A stretch of 64,000 bases of DNA from Hemileia vastatrix (GCA_030280995.1 JASXTE010000011.1:23243817-23307816); one strand, 5' to 3'. Shown: positions 47,575 through 60,383, counted from the stretch's first letter. Numbers and translations: made by a program. The notes: generated from the sequence alone by a model not told the origin.

Positions 47575-48740
47575 TCAATTTATTCATCTTCATACAACTC
47601 TAACCATTGATCTTTGAGTTCATTGAGTAGATTATGGTGAATAGTGCAACACAGAATTCAGTTGATCACTTCCACTATTTAAAATTTATATTTTAGAGGA
47701 CTTCTAAATTCCCTTAAAATTGAAAAACAACCTTTCAAGATTTCAATGGAATTTTCAATACAGACTCTTGCTTTTTCAAAATGATTTTTGAACTTGGAAT
47801 TTTGACTATCCTTAGATGCTTCTCCACAAAAAGAAGGAAGTACATACTTTCCATTTACATAACCAAAATATTCCAGAAGATACTAATCTTCATCAAAGAT
47901 TTTCTTAGGTTATTTTGAAATTTTAATTCATTGAAAGATGTAGGAATCATGACACGATCCAGGATAGCCAATGAGGAAAGATATAAATTTTTTAATAATT
48001 TCAAATATAAGCTGAACAGAAATTTAATATCTATAGAGATAATATAGTTTTTTGTGTTAGTTTCAAAAAGCATGAAAGAAATAACAAGTAATCTACTGCT
48101 TTTTAGAGCCAAATTAATTGAATCCACCTTGAGCAGATTTCTAGCTCAAAGTAATAGTAGTACCATCTACAAAACCAATACACACTTGGAAGCCCTCTGC
48201 TTGCATAACCTGAGATGATTCAAGTCACTCTTCTTTATTTGCCAAGGTGAGAAGTTTAGATTATAAGTAGTTGATAGCAGTGATGCATTGTTTTGTATAA
48301 TTGTTAAAAGAGCCATACCCTAGATCAAAGACATTTTCTAAATGTTTCAAGTCATCCCCATTACCATTGGAGCCTGAACAACATATTGTGATGGCCAATT
48401 GAATTGAAGGATCACATTGTGGTTTTTGAGAAGTATTGTGAAAATTAGGGTTGTCTTTAAAAATATCAAGCAATTTAGGGAAACTTTCCTGAGAGGTCCT
48501 GTAAAACTGTCTAATACTGTGTACAGATAGGTTAAGAAGTGTTTGGATGATGTACTTGGGGGTATTAAGTACATGAGGCTTTCTAGGAAGAAGGGAATGT
48601 TTCCTGTCCATTTTTTAAAAAAACAGTCAATCTTCTTCAAGATAAGAATCATAATCTCAATCAGAGTCTAAGAGGAGATGAAGAGCTATGAAAGTCATTT
48701 CTTGATTTAGTTCATCACAAATTTAGAGTGAGAAGTCATG
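47575..48740 (-). pseudogene. HARBI1-like DDE transposase of element C
   Basis: Reading left from about 48740: an acidic start, the helical N-terminal region (48611-48261, with FDLGYGSFNNYTKQC), GFVDGTT with the first catalytic D (about 48165), GYPGSCHDSYIF (about 47970), FDEDQYLLEYFGY, where the second catalytic D of the usual DSGY is lost (about 47890), and CIENSIEILKGCF with the E (about 47775). A CTIHHNLL...DQW tail follows near 47600-47660. Stops and frameshifts occur throughout. The motif order is that of the DDE_Tnp_4/HARBI1 family, which cuts and pastes the element at its inverted repeats. Confidence 0.8.
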
Positions 48741-49008
48741 ACTCTTTTATGGTATAGAAATGTAAATGATGTATGAATTTTTGATTAAGAAGGTGATATG
48801 CTGCAGTGTGCTGTGTATGAGTGGGATGATGCTGAAAAATAAGTTAAATGGGATGTTATGGTGAAATCAGCTCTTTTGGTTGAGAAAGTGTGGATTTGAG
48901 TAATATAAGTGACTTATTTCATTTTGAAATCCACCAGTTTTGGGGCTTTTTTTTCAGAAATCCACACTTAAAAAAGTGCATATTGGCCAGAGCTTACACC
49001 CCCTAATA

Positions 49009-49205
49009 GAGGGTATCTAAGTTAAAAATTAGTAATTATTTAAATGGTATTTCACAACTCAAAATGATAGCCACAAAATTGAAATTAATTCTCAATAAAA
49101 AGTTTTTTTGGGGAACAATGTGGCACATTTTAAAAATTAATCATAGTTTATTGGGTGGAAAATAGAATTATTTTGTAATTGAAAATTTCTAATTTTGGAA
49201 CCTCC
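49009..49205. mobile_element. MITE2, abutting the right end of element C
   Basis: 197 bp homologous to MITE1, with ends GAGGGTATCTAAGTTAAAAA and GAACCTCC, and TA flanks. It starts five bases after element C ends (49003). Confidence 0.85.
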
Positions 49206-49364
49206 TAATAAAAGAAAAATATTCATGGTTTCAAAATATTTTCTTACATTTGTTTTTTAGCACACTTATTTTTTTCTTCCTTATTTTTCTTACACTTACT
49301 TTTCTGTCTTTATGTTCCTTTGTAGAATATATCTAACACATGTATTAGGTAGTGAAAAAGAATG

Positions 49365-52300
49365 ATGACCCGTTCGAAACATTGGATTGGGACAGGACTT
49401 TTTTCCATACTGTAAAATAAGATTATGGGTTCCAACAATGTACCTCATTACATGTTTAAAAGCAATCCAATGGTTTATATCAGAATACTAAAGATGTTGA
49501 GACAGCTGACTTACTGCAAAAGAGAGATCTGGTCTAGTGCACTGAACTAGATAGTTCAAGGACCCTACAGCACTCCAATAATTTACTTTTAATTTTTCCA
49601 ATTCACTAATCTCAACTGGCATTGCTGGAAGTAGATGTAAGTGTGGAAGTAATGGATTATTGACTGACTTGCACTCGGAAAGTTGATATTCTCTTAACAG
49701 ACCTAGACAATAAGTAGGCTGTGACAGGCCAATACACCCCTCTGGTCTGTTATGAGTAATCTTCATGCCTAAGAAAAATTGAGCTTCACCTAGATCATCC
49801 ATTTTATACTTAGAGGAGATAAGTTTTTTGAAAACAGGAACATACTTGCTGAAAATTGCCATATCATCAACATGAAGATAGACATATGTAGGATTTGCAG
49901 CATCAGAGGAAATGAACAGGCAAGGATCAGCAGGAGAGGGGAAATAGTGAATTGATTTAAAAAATTGATTTATTTCAGTAGCCCAGCACCGAGGTGATTG
50001 CTTGAGGCTATAAATTGTTTTTTTTAATTTTAAAACAGGGTTTTTAAGGTGAGAAGGAATTGAGACTCCTTGTGGTACTCTCATATAGACTTCTTCTTCG
50101 AGCACTCCATGAAGAAAAGCACCTCAAACATCCATGTGATGAAATTTAAGATTTTGAATAGCAGCCATGGCTACTAGAGTGCAAAAAGTGGTTAGTCTCC
50201 CAGTTGGTACAAAAGTGTCAAAGTAATCAACACCTGGAATTTGACAGAATCCCTGAGCGCACAGACAAGCTTTAAACTTAGAGACAGTACCATCATGTTT
50301 TTCTTTAACTTTAAATACCCAACTTTATCCAATGGTTGAGGAATTCTGAGGTTTTTCACATAAATCCCAAACCTGATGTTTTTCCATATTACCCAATTCA
50401 CATTTTACTTCAGACTCCCAATCAGGGCCACATAGACTGTTAATTGCAGCATTAAAAATTTTTGGTACAGAAATACTGCTAGCTTTTGTAGAAGCCTCTG
50501 AGAGGAGAATTCTAGGGTGTTGTTTTCTAGGATAATTAAGAATATTAGAGGTTGAGATGAAGGAATCAATATTATGGATAGGTGGATCATAAGAGTATGT
50601 AACTCTATCACAAACACGCATTCAGAGTGTATTAGGTAATACTACTGGTTCGGATGGTATTGGAGAGGTTGAAGTAGATGACAAGGAAGGACTTAAGATG
50701 GGAGGATCATTTTGATTTGAGGGTACAGCTGATTCATCAGAAAAACTTTCTTCAAGAGGTGGAAAGGGAATAAAGATATGATTTGGAGTTTTTTGTTGAA
50801 TAGAGAGAAATGGAAATTGTGTTTCATTGAAAACTACGTGATGAGAATATGAAATAGTGAGGGATACCGGGTCCAAAAGTCGATAAGAAGATAATTTTTC
50901 ATTGTAACCTATGTGAATGAGGTGTCGAGATGCGTTTTCAAATTTGCCTTGTCGTAGATTTTTGGGAATTAGAGAAAAAACACTACATCCAAAAGTGCAC
51001 AGATGTTAAAATTTGGGTTTTTGATTAAACATGATTTCGTAGGGGGTTTTCATATTCTGAATTTTAGTGGGAGTTAAATTATGTAGATATACTGATGTAT
51101 TCACAGCTTCTGCCCATAATTCAGTAGGTAGGTTTCCTTGAAATAACATAGCCTTGGCCTTCTCACTAGTAGTACGATTACCTCTCTCTGCAATAGGATT
51201 TTGTTGCAGAGAGTATGGGGAGGTAACATGCATCTGGATACCTTCTGATTCAAGAAAAGTCTTAAAATCTCGATTGCAAAACTTTCCACCACCATCATTG
51301 ACTAGATGTGCAATTTTGCAATTAAGCTGATTCTCTATTAATTTTTTGAATTTAACAAAGGTGGTAAAAGTATCAGACTTGTGTTTGAGGATTTAGATGA
51401 ATCAATAAGAGGAAAAGGCATTGGTAAGTTGATAATAGTATTCGGCACCACCAATAGATAAAGGACTAATTCTACCACTCAAATCAGCATCCATGTATTC
51501 AAGAGGTCTAGTAGCCTTGGGTATGGACCCAGAATATTGACTATGATGAATTTTGGCTTTCACACAACTAGCACAAAATGGTTCATTCTCTACTGCAGGA
51601 AATAACTTAAACTCTCTATTTAGCCGCACTAGGTACTCATGACTGGGATGCCCTAACCTATTTTGCCAGGTAGAGTAAGAGTCACTGCTAGCATAGAGAG
51701 AGAAAGAATGCTTACTGGATCCTGTGTGAATATGGAAAAGATTATCCTTAATTTCACACAAGAGATAAGTCTTGTTGTTGTTTGATAACTTAAAGTTGCC
51801 ATTATCTATAGTGAGAGTCAGAGATGGACTGAGTTTACACAGGGCAGGCAAGCTGATTCAGTTGACCTGAAGAGTTGGCAAATATAAACATTCGATTAAA
51901 TCAAAATTGGTGTTATTAACGGAGAGAGAGATAGTGCCATAGCCTTCACTAGAGGTGAAGGATCCATCGCCAAAGAGAATGCGAGTGTTACTAGAAGTAT
52001 ATTTGCTAAAGAGTTGGCGAGCACAAATCATATGCTTTGTAGCACCACTATCCAGAATAAAATCTGAAGAGGAGGAAATAGGTATAGCTGAGATACAGAC
52101 AGAGCTGGTAGGTTGGATATCAGAAAGATTAATATCCAGGTTAGATTGTTGAGTATTATTTTTCCTTTTAGAAAGATGAGGATGTAGTTGAAAACACTGA
52201 TCCTGAGAATGCTTTGTTTTGGGATTGTGTTGTCCATTGGAGAAAAACTCATAAGTACGACGTTCAGTAGTTTTAAATGCCTTAGAAGTTTCAGCAGGTG

Positions 52301-52557
52301 TAATATGGGCCTGTTCTAGTTGATATTTATTAAGGGCAGAAATTAGTTTATTAATCGTGATAGATTCACTTCTAGCAAAAGCGTTATCAGTGAGTGCATT
52401 GCGAAGAGATGAGAATTCAGATGGTAAGCGAAATAAGAATTATGATGCTAAAAGATGCTCTTTTAATTTAATGCCAACTGCTCCTAGTTCAATTTAGAGT
52501 GATTTAATGAGCTCAATATACTGAGAAACGTCACCCGGTGTGGTCTTCCAACATTGG
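49365..52557 (-). pseudogene. Copia retrotransposon: gag to RNase H start, degraded
   Basis: From right to left: gag of the UBN2 type (52557-52100), protease with DSGATKHMIC (about 52035-52065), GAG-pre-integrase domain with RLGHPSHEYL and CASC zinc residues (51851-51402), integrase C-terminal part with the QQNPIAERGNRT motif (51233-51006), a proline/serine linker (50876-50325), and RT (about 50330-49488) with KQSPRCWA and the YLHVDDM catalytic motif. The start of RNase H follows to 49365. Breaks include a stop after 51402, one at 50622, a frameshift near 50325 and a stop near 50130. Both LTRs and most of RNase H are missing. Confidence 0.9.
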
Positions 52558-52567
52558 CAGGGGCCTT

Positions 52568-53630
52568 TGTTGTGTGATTTGGTGCTGTTTGTGCATGTCT
52601 TAATTGACATCTGTTAAGGAATTGGGTATTTTTCTGGTTTTATTCAGTGGATATTGGGTCTGCGGGTATGTGGGTACTATCATTAACTAGCCATGGTTTT
52701 TCTCTATATTTTATGTCTTGAAGACATTTTTCATATTCTGAGTTTTAAGGGGTCATTTCCTCATTTTTCATTTATAAAAGATTTCTGTTTAATTTTGTTT
52801 TTTGTGTTTTACGGGCTAACCTTAAGTCTTAAGGTTAAATGCTTAGTACCATTGGATAGAGCTAATTTTTCTCTATATTTCATGTCTCAAAGTTGTTATA
52901 GTGAAATTCCGTGTTTTAAAGGTTTTAGTAGTTGTAGCTAATTTTTCTAAGTAGATTAGTTGTTTTTATTGGTTTTCTGGCTTCAGGGAGGCCGGGCCGC
53001 TTCAGGAGGCATCTCCCACGTCAGGCGGTCTGCCTGCCTCTGTTTTAGGAGGTTGTGGAGCGCTTCAGGAGGGTTTTTTATGAAATTTGGCGGGTACAGG
53101 CGCCAGATTGGTGGGTGTGCATGGGCTCTTAGTTAGTGGTCTGTGTGTACATAGTGAATAAGACAGTTTGGGGAAACCTTAATCATCATACAACCATCTG
53201 GAGGTGATATCATTGTTCCTCACTCAGTTCTCACTGTTTCTGGCCACAATTGGCTGTGTTTGTTGCAAGTAAGTTCTTCATTTAACTTAACTTTGGCAAC
53301 TGTTTTCTCTGTTATAGTGTTGCAAGCTATAGCAAGTATTATTGCTGTCTCTGGTGTGGATTTGCAGCCTACATCAAGTATCTTTGCTGTCTCTGGTGTG
53401 GACTTTGTTCTACATTTCAGCTCTTTGGTCTGGTAGTCTATCTGGGGACTACTTTCTTAGCTCATCAAGCAGTCAAATGTGTTAAACAGGAGCTTTAGCA
53501 AAACAGGAACCAACTTACTTTAGCAAGAAAATCTCACTCTATTTTTCTAAAGGGACAGGGAATTTTCTCTCTGGTTTTTCTCCAACTCCCTTGGTCAAGG
53601 CCTATAGCTAGTACTATAGGATTGTCTACA
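52568..53630 (+). repeat. candidate 5' LTR of Ty3 element G
   Basis: It begins TGTTGTGTGATTT directly after the truncated Copia gag and ends TCTACA five bases before a primer-site-like TGACGCCCAAAGTGGGG (53635-53651). It holds direct repeats around TTTTTCTCTATATTT (52696 and 52867) and GCTGTCTCTGGTGTGGA (53343 and 53388), and a GC-rich block at 52985-53105. The partner LTR is not in the window, so the borders rest on position and terminal bases only. Confidence 0.5.
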
Positions 53631-53634
53631 TTTT

Positions 53635-53651
53635 TGACGCCCAAAGTGGGG
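53635..53651 (+). promoter_or_regulatory. primer-binding-site-like sequence of element G
   Basis: TGACGCCCAAAGTGGGG is one base from TGGCGCCCAAAGTGGGG, a Ty3 primer-site pattern I recall from related elements. It sits 70 bp upstream of the gag ATG. Confidence 0.5.
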
Positions 53652-53720
53652 TAGAACTTGCTAGTTCTTTGGAATCTCTGTTTTCTTTGGTTGGCTCTTT
53701 TGGTGTTTTGGACTGGAGGA

Positions 53721-55907
53721 ATGGCTTTTGGTTCTGCTATTCCTGTGGTGACTGTCAGTGGGGGGGATAGTCCTCCTTCTGTGATAGTTAGGGAGTGTGT
53801 GAGGATTAAAGCTTGGGATGGTACCAAGTTTAATGGGGAGGATGTCAAGTGGTTTCTAGAGAAGTATGAAACTGCTGCTGGAGTGGATGGTGCTTCCTAC
53901 CTGGACATGGTGAAGCAGATTATCTTCTTCATTGGTGATAGGTCAGTGGAGAAGGAGATTGTGGCCATGTCTGGCTACAAGATGAGGGATTGGAAATTGT
54001 TGTGTAGGGAAATGGTGGATAGATGGGGGGTCAGGTTCACTATGGTGGATCTGAACAAGGTTGTCAGTAAATGGTAATCTTATGGTGGTGTTGGTAACTT
54101 TCATAGTTACAGGAAGTTTCTGCTACAGTTTGATCCTGTGGTGGAATATTTGGTGGAAGTGGAGGAGCTGGCACATGAAAATGCTTCCAAGGATTTTTTT
54201 TGGTCTGCCTTGGATAGAGATGTCAGGATGGATGTGTTGAAGAGGCTGTCAAGGAAGGACTTGATGAAGACTCTTTCCAATTGGGATCAGAAGTTGCCTG
54301 CCTTGGACAAGGTGAAGGAGGCTGTTGAGGCCCATTTGAAGTTATTGGCTGTGGACACCTATCAGGAGGGGTGTGCCAAGTATGTCAGCAAAGTCAGTGA
54401 GGCTTTGGCTGATGAGGAAGTTAGGGAGAAGAAGGAGGAGAATAATTTGGTGAAGGTTTCAAAACAGGAGAGGGACCCAATGGTGGAGCAGTTGGTTGAT
54501 CTCACAAAGCAGCTGCACATTTTTGTTCAGGAGGCTAAGAAGGTTAATAAGGCACCTTCTCAGCCTAGAGATTTTGAAAGGAGGGCTGGTAGGAGTGATC
54601 CTTGGGTTTTCTCTTATTGCAGTAGGAGAGGGCACAGGTCCAATGATTGTTGGGCACTGAACAGAGATGTGACTGAAGGAAAAGTGGAGTTTGATGGCAG
54701 GGTTTTTAAGTTCCCTGACGGTTCTTTTGTGAAGCCCAGTGAGGGGCAGTCTCCTGTGGATTTGGTAAGGAGAAGGGGTGGTCTCAATCAAAGGAGGACA
54801 AGGTTTGAGGAGTTTCCTGATCAGGGGAAGTCTTCTGTTAAGGTAGATGAGGATGTCAAGGGAAAGGGGAAGGAGGTCAATAAGGTCTCTTTTTTTGCTT
54901 CCTTTGGTGGTTTGGAGTTGTATTCTTGTGGTGGACAGTCAAGTGGTGAATGCTTGGCTGGTGTTTATGATGTGGAAGCAGGAAAGGTGGGAAGGCCTAA
55001 GAGCAGTTCTCAGGCCCAACCAAAGCCAAATGCTTCAAAGGTGGATCCTAAGCTGAGTGCAGCTAGGAAGAGGTACAGCAAAGAGGAGCTGTACAAGATG
55101 CAGAAGGGTATGGCTGATATGGGCCCCCCTAGTTTTGGCGCATTGGATATGAATGGTGAGCCAATGCCAATGGAGGTGGATTCTGACTCTGAGGAGGATG
55201 TTCCTTTGGCTTCATTGCCAAAGCCTGCTGGAGTCAGAGGTTCTGGTGATGGATCTGGTTTGGTTCCTGTTAATGGTAAATCTGTTGGCTGTGCTGGTCC
55301 TCAAGAAGCTTCTAGGACCAAGATGGTGAAGCAAAGAGCTCACTTTGAGAGGCCATTAGTGTCTGGTCAAGTTAATGTTATGGACTCTGTCCTGGAAAGG
55401 ATGAATCAGGGTCAGGCTTCCCTATCTTATGGGGAATTGTATGCTATCAGTCCAGGGTTGGCTGATAGGCAGAAAAAGTTGTTGACCAGGAGAAGAGTTT
55501 CTTCTGGTGAGGTAGAATACATTTGTGATTCTGATGAAAAGTTTGGTGAGGGGTTGGAAACTCATTTTTCTTCTCCTCTGGGATATGTAAATGTCACTCT
55601 GAATGGAAGGGAGGCAAGGGCATTGGTGGATTCAGGTTCTCAGATAAACCTGATTTCTTTGTTTGAGGCAACTCATATGGGCCTCCCCATCAAAACTGGT
55701 ACTGGTGGGAATTTGAGAGGGATTGGTGGCCATGTCACTGAAGTGGTTGGAGCTTCAGAGTTTGTGAAGTTAGATGTTGTAGGAGCCTCAGGGAAGGTTA
55801 ATTTTTACATTGCTAAAGGTAATGTAAAAGCAGTTTTGGGTGGGCCATTCTTGATGGATTTTCAGGCAAGAATTGGTTATCAATTTGATTTGGGAATCAG
55901 TTTGTAG
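53721..55907 (+). pseudogene. gag-protease of Ty3 element G
   Basis: I chose the ATG at 53721 (MAFGSAIPVV); the frame is open upstream to 53658, but that lies close to the primer site. Gag runs to about codon 220 with a TAA at 54075-54077. A charged linker follows, then a zinc knuckle near codon 296 in which the first cysteine is a serine (SYCSRRGHRSNDC). A long acidic region leads to the protease with ALVDSGSQIN near codon 635 and a VLGGPFL segment. The frame ends at TAG 55905-55907, and the same frame reads on to 56096 with a cysteine-rich stretch (CQCMDCC). The two stops and the lost zinc ligand mark an inactive copy. Confidence 0.88.
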
Positions 55908-56175
55908 TTGACTGGTGAAGATGAAAGGAGACTTCACATGAGGTTATCATCCCCTGGAGAGGATGGTTGGGAGACCAGGCCTGGTTTATCTTCAATGTGC
56001 CAGTGCATGGACTGCTGCAGGAGAAGGAAGGAAGTGGGTGCTGCCTCTGGTTTTTGGAGTGCGGCTCAGGCTCTATTGAGAGTCTGTCTTTTTTAGAGTA
56101 ATAAGGGCTGATCACCCTAGTGCTACAACCTCTCCCCAAGATGAGGAAATCCCAGGTTGTAGTAGCTCAGCTCCC

Positions 56176-59100
56176 TTGGAGATATACCAAGTGTATTTTC
56201 AACTTTCTCTTTTTAATGTTTCTCTTCTATGCAAGTATTCATCAAGTTTTTTATCAAGTCTCTGTTCTCTCTCAAGATTCTTAATTATTTTTAATTCATG
56301 TTCAAGGAAGAAGATTGGTTATATATCTTTATTGAAAGGTATGCGGAAAAGGTTTGGGGCGGTGAGATTGGGGTCTAAAAGTAAGTCCTTTCAATTGTGC
56401 ACCGCTAGGGTTTCTTCTACATCTTTCAAAAACATTACCTGGGCCACACCTGTGAGCATTGGGGAATCCCCTGGTTATTTTTGTAGGTCAGAAGAAAACT
56501 CAAGAAAAGAAGATAAAAATTTTAAGATAATTCATGAAAACCAAGAAAAAAATCTGAAGATAATGAAGAAAGAAGATGCAAAATATTTTTGTGAAGATCG
56601 TCAAGATCTATTTTTGGGCCTCCAGCATGAGGTTAAACTGCAGAATATTTTGAAGAGAGAAGATCATCAAGATCGATTTTTGGGCCTCCAGCATGAGGTT
56701 AAACTGCACAATTTTAGAAGATGTGATTCAGAAGATGAATCAAGATTTGAAGATTTGGAAGTTGGAAGTGAGGATGAAGATGTGGAATTGCGGCAAAGTT
56801 TTGGAGTGGTGAGATTGGGGTGTAAAAGTAAGTCCTCCCAATTGTGCACCGCTAGGGTTTCTTCTACACCTTTCAAAAACATTACCTTGGCCACACATGT
56901 GAGCAATGGGGAAACCCTTGGTTTTTGTTCCAGGTCTGGTGGTGAAGAATTCCTGAAGATCCCTCAAGTTGAAGGTGGAGCAGCAAAGTATAAGAAAGTA
57001 GCGCAGAAAATTAGGCCTGTCAATGAGCCTATGCCTGTGGGTTTGAATCCGCCCTTGAAGAGACCTCCTTTGTCAAGAGATCTGTACTGTACTCCTTTGG
57101 TGAAGAATCCTCCAAAATTTGTAGAGACAGCTAGGGTGACTGTGGAAAGATTGAAAGTTGTTAATTTTGGTCCTGATGGGTGGTTGTCTGAAGAAGAAAA
57201 GAAGTTGTTGTTGCACGTTATTGTGCTAAGGGAAAAAGCTGTGGCATGTGTTGAAGAGGAAAGGGGTGTGTTGAAGCACTCTTATGGGGAACCTTACTTG
57301 ATTCCTGTGGTTTGCCATGAACCTTGGCAAATCAAACCTATTTTAATTCCAGCCGCTATTAGAGAGGATTTTGTAGAGATTGTTAGAGAAAGAGTCAGGA
57401 CTGGGTTATACGAACAATCAACTTCCAGCTACTCAAGTCCGGTTTTCTGCGTAAAAAAGCAGAATGGAAAGTTGAGGGTGGTTCACGATCTTAGAGCCTT
57501 GAATAGAGTCACTATCAAGGACGCTGGTATGCCACCAAGTGCAGAGAATTTCGTTGAAGCTTTTGATGGAAGGGTGTGTTATGGTTTGGGTGATATTATG
57601 GGTGGTTATGATGAGAGGGACATTTATACGGATTCAAGGCCTCTCACAACTTTTGAGACTCCTTTGGGAAGATTTCAGCTCACTAGGTTGCCTCAAGGAG
57701 CAACTAATTTAGTGGCATTTTATCAAGCACAGATGGCTTGGATTTTGCAGGATGAGGTTCCTACTCATGCTGGTATTTTTATTGATGATGGTGGAATTAA
57801 AGGACCATCCACTGATTATGGTAATGAGGTGTTAGCGAAGAACCCTGGCATAAGGAGGTTTGTGTGGGAATATGCAATAACTCTAGAGAGAGTGTTGTTC
57901 AGAATTGAAGAGGCTGGTTTGACCATTTCAGGGTCAAAATTCTGTTGTTGTGTTCCTTCTTTGGAAATTCTGGGTCATGTGGTATGTAAAGAGGGAAGGA
58001 TTATGGCGAAGAAGAAGATTAACAAAATCCAGTCATGGCCAAGGCCTAAAAATACTACTTAATTCACGGGATTTTTGGGTGTATGTGTATATGTCAGGAT
58101 TTTTATTAAGGATTTTTCTTTGTTGGCTTCACCTTTAAGGAGGTTGACCAGAAAAGATGCAGATTGGGAATGGACTGAAGAGTGTGAAGAGGCTTTTCAG
58201 AAGTTTAAAAAGGTTGTTGGTGAAGATATTGTTCTTCACAAGATGGATTATGGTGTTGGTGCTGGAAAAATTTATCTGGAAGTGGACTCAAGTTATATTG
58301 CTGCTGGTGCTGTTTTGTCTCAGGAGGATAGGACTGGGAGGGTCAGGCCAGTAAGATATGAGTCTGTGGTGTTTAATGAGGTGGAATCTAGGTATTCTCG
58401 ACCTAAGTTGGAATTGTGCAGCGTAGCTAAAATTTTAAAGAAGCCACAGACGGTTTTGTGGGGGCAGCATTTTGAGCTGCAGGTGGATGAAAAGTCTTTG
58501 GTTCAGATGATCAATACACCTAGTCTTCCAAATGCTCCAATGACTAGCTGGGTGGCATTTATTCAACATTTTTCTTTTGACCTGGTACACAAACCTGGTA
58601 AAACTTTTACTATGCCTGATGGATTATCAAGGAGGCCACCTGCAGATGAAGATTCTGAGGCTGAAAAGTTTTATGAGGATGTTCCAGTGGTTAGGGCCAG
58701 CACAAAGGGTGCTGAAGATTTTTCTGACCTCCCCCAAGAGGCTAAACTGGCTGTATCTGATCTTGATTCTGGTGATCAGGATGTTTTTGTTGATGAAGAT
58801 GGAGTTGTTGTTTGGGACAGCTCAAAATTGGAAAAGGGTGTTTTTGTTAGTGAACTGGATTTTCAAAAGGTTCAGTGGAAAGAGAAGGACATGCCAAAAT
58901 TTAAGGATTGGTGTCCTGGTTGGGCTGCTCAATTGGCTCATGTTCATACTGGTGATTATGATGACAGAATTGTACCCTTGGATGTTGTTTTGTTGGATTT
59001 TGAAGATGAGACCTGGGGTCAGTCTGGGTTTTATTTTATTTTGGTGGAATATCTGTTCACCTTGGAAAGGCCACATAGTTGTGATAATGATACTTGGTTG

Positions 59101-60284
59101 GCAATCAAGAAGAAGAGTCCTGGATTTTATGTGTCAGGAAGGCGGTTGATGAAGAGGAGACATCCAGATCCTCAAGTGGTGGTGACTTAGAAGAAGGGTC
59201 AAGAATTGGTTTTGAAGTCTTTGCATGAAGACCTTGGTCATAGAGGCTTTGGGGAGACTTATAGAAGAGTAGCAGACAGATTTTGGTGGCCAGGTATGAA
59301 GTTGGCTGTGCAGGGTTGGGTTCAATCTTGTGAAGAATGTCAAAGAAGAAGTCACTTGAAACCTAAAGAGGTGGGCCGTGATACTGGTGAATCAACTGTT
59401 TTTGAAAGGGTCAGTCTGGATGCTGTCCATATTAAAGAGGGCAGGTATAAATACTTGATTGTTGCTAGGGATGATTTGTCTGGTTGGGTTGAGGCAGTGC
59501 CTCTGGTTATGTTGACTGCCAAGAATGTGGCAGAGTTTTTGAAGAAGGAGTGGATTTATAGGTATGGGTTGATGAAGTTGGTCACTTTTGATGGCTGGCC
59601 AGAGTTTGGTTCCAAATTTAAAGAAGCTGTGGCTAGTGTTGGTTCTAAAGTTAGAGTGGCTACACCTTTTTATCCTGAAGCTGAAGGCATGGTTGAAAGA
59701 GGCCATCAAGTTATCAAGAATGCTTTGGTGAAGATGTGCAGAGATAGTGCTGAGAAGTGGAGGCATTATTTACCCTTGGTGTTATTTGCTGATAGGGTCA
59801 CTGTGAAGAGGACAAATGGCTATTCTCCTTATGAGTTAATGTTTGGTCAGAAAGCCGTTCTACCAGTGGACCTGGAAGCTGTCTCTTATCTTGGAATTGA
59901 TTGGGATGACGTGCACTCAACAGAATATTTGCTCTGTGCCAGGATGCAACAGTTGGAATGTAGAGAGGAATGTCAGGAGAAGGCATACTCTAGAATGATG
60001 AAGATTAGGAATCAATCAGTCAGGTACTGGGACAAGAAGTTGGCTCATAGACTCAGGAATCCCTTGAAACCTGGTTGTTTGGTTTTGGTGTATAATAGAA
60101 GTTTGGAGAGTCAGTGGGGAAAATGTTTGCTGACAGATGGAATGGGCCTTACAGAGTCAGATCTCAGGTGTCTGGAGGTTCTTATGTTCTGGAAGAGTTA
60201 AATGGTGCAGTCTTGAAAAAGAGGGTGGCTGCAGACCAATTGAAGAGGTTTTATCTCAGAGACACTAGGCATGAAGAAGATTGA
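56176..60284 (+). pseudogene. pol of Ty3 element G: RT, RNase H, integrase
   Basis: One frame runs from 56176. The first ~260 codons hold an internal protein duplication. RT follows with SSPVFCVKKQNGKLRVV (about 57440), LPQGATN and the catalytic GIFIDDGG (about 57772-57795). RNase H has YLEVDSSY (about 58270), integrase HHCC is at 59220-59345, and core residues D, D and E are in SLDAVH, TFDGWPEF and EAEGMVERG contexts. The GPYRV...LKRFYL tail ends at TGA 60282-60284. Damage: TAA 58060-58062, TAG 59188-59190, and a lost G in the GGGG run at about 60115-60119, which makes the uncorrected frame end at 60201. It starts 0.27 kb after the gag-protease stop in another frame. Confidence 0.88.
56347..56935 (+). 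repeat. duplicated ~47-codon segment in element G pol
   Basis: 56347-56490 and 56797-56935 encode near-copies around VRLGSKSKSFQLCTARVSST. Between them a 15-codon unit (FLGLQHEVKL core) is itself duplicated at about 56599-56645 and 56665-56711. Confidence 0.9.
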
Positions 60285-60383
60285 CTCCGCAATGAGGATA
60301 AACTACAGACCATTCTTTAATCTTGGTTTTTTCTTCTTTTTTGGTGATGCTTGCATCTGTTTGTTGGAAACTTTTGTTAGAGG

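Larger units (their letters stand above)
43654..49003. mobile_element. Harbinger-like DNA transposon C, two-gene copy
   Basis: The left end GGGGGTTTCAGTTCTGGAAA and right end (reverse complement GGGGGTGTAAGCTCTGGCCA) are flanked by TA. The first ~150 bp at the left match B's right end inverted, and the right end matches B's left end inverted. It carries a Myb/SANT-like gene (plus), the hairpin cassette, and a transposase (minus), with convergent genes as in classical two-gene Harbinger elements. Both genes are damaged. Confidence 0.85.

Noticed and set aside
53658..53720. Upstream start for element G gag
   Set aside because: It begins seven bases after the primer-binding site and the added residues are hydrophobic leader translation; 53721 fits the family better.
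58577..59149. 190-codon hydrophobic ORF overlapping RNase H of element G
   Set aside because: It is a shifted-frame shadow of pol, which carries the recognisable motifs.
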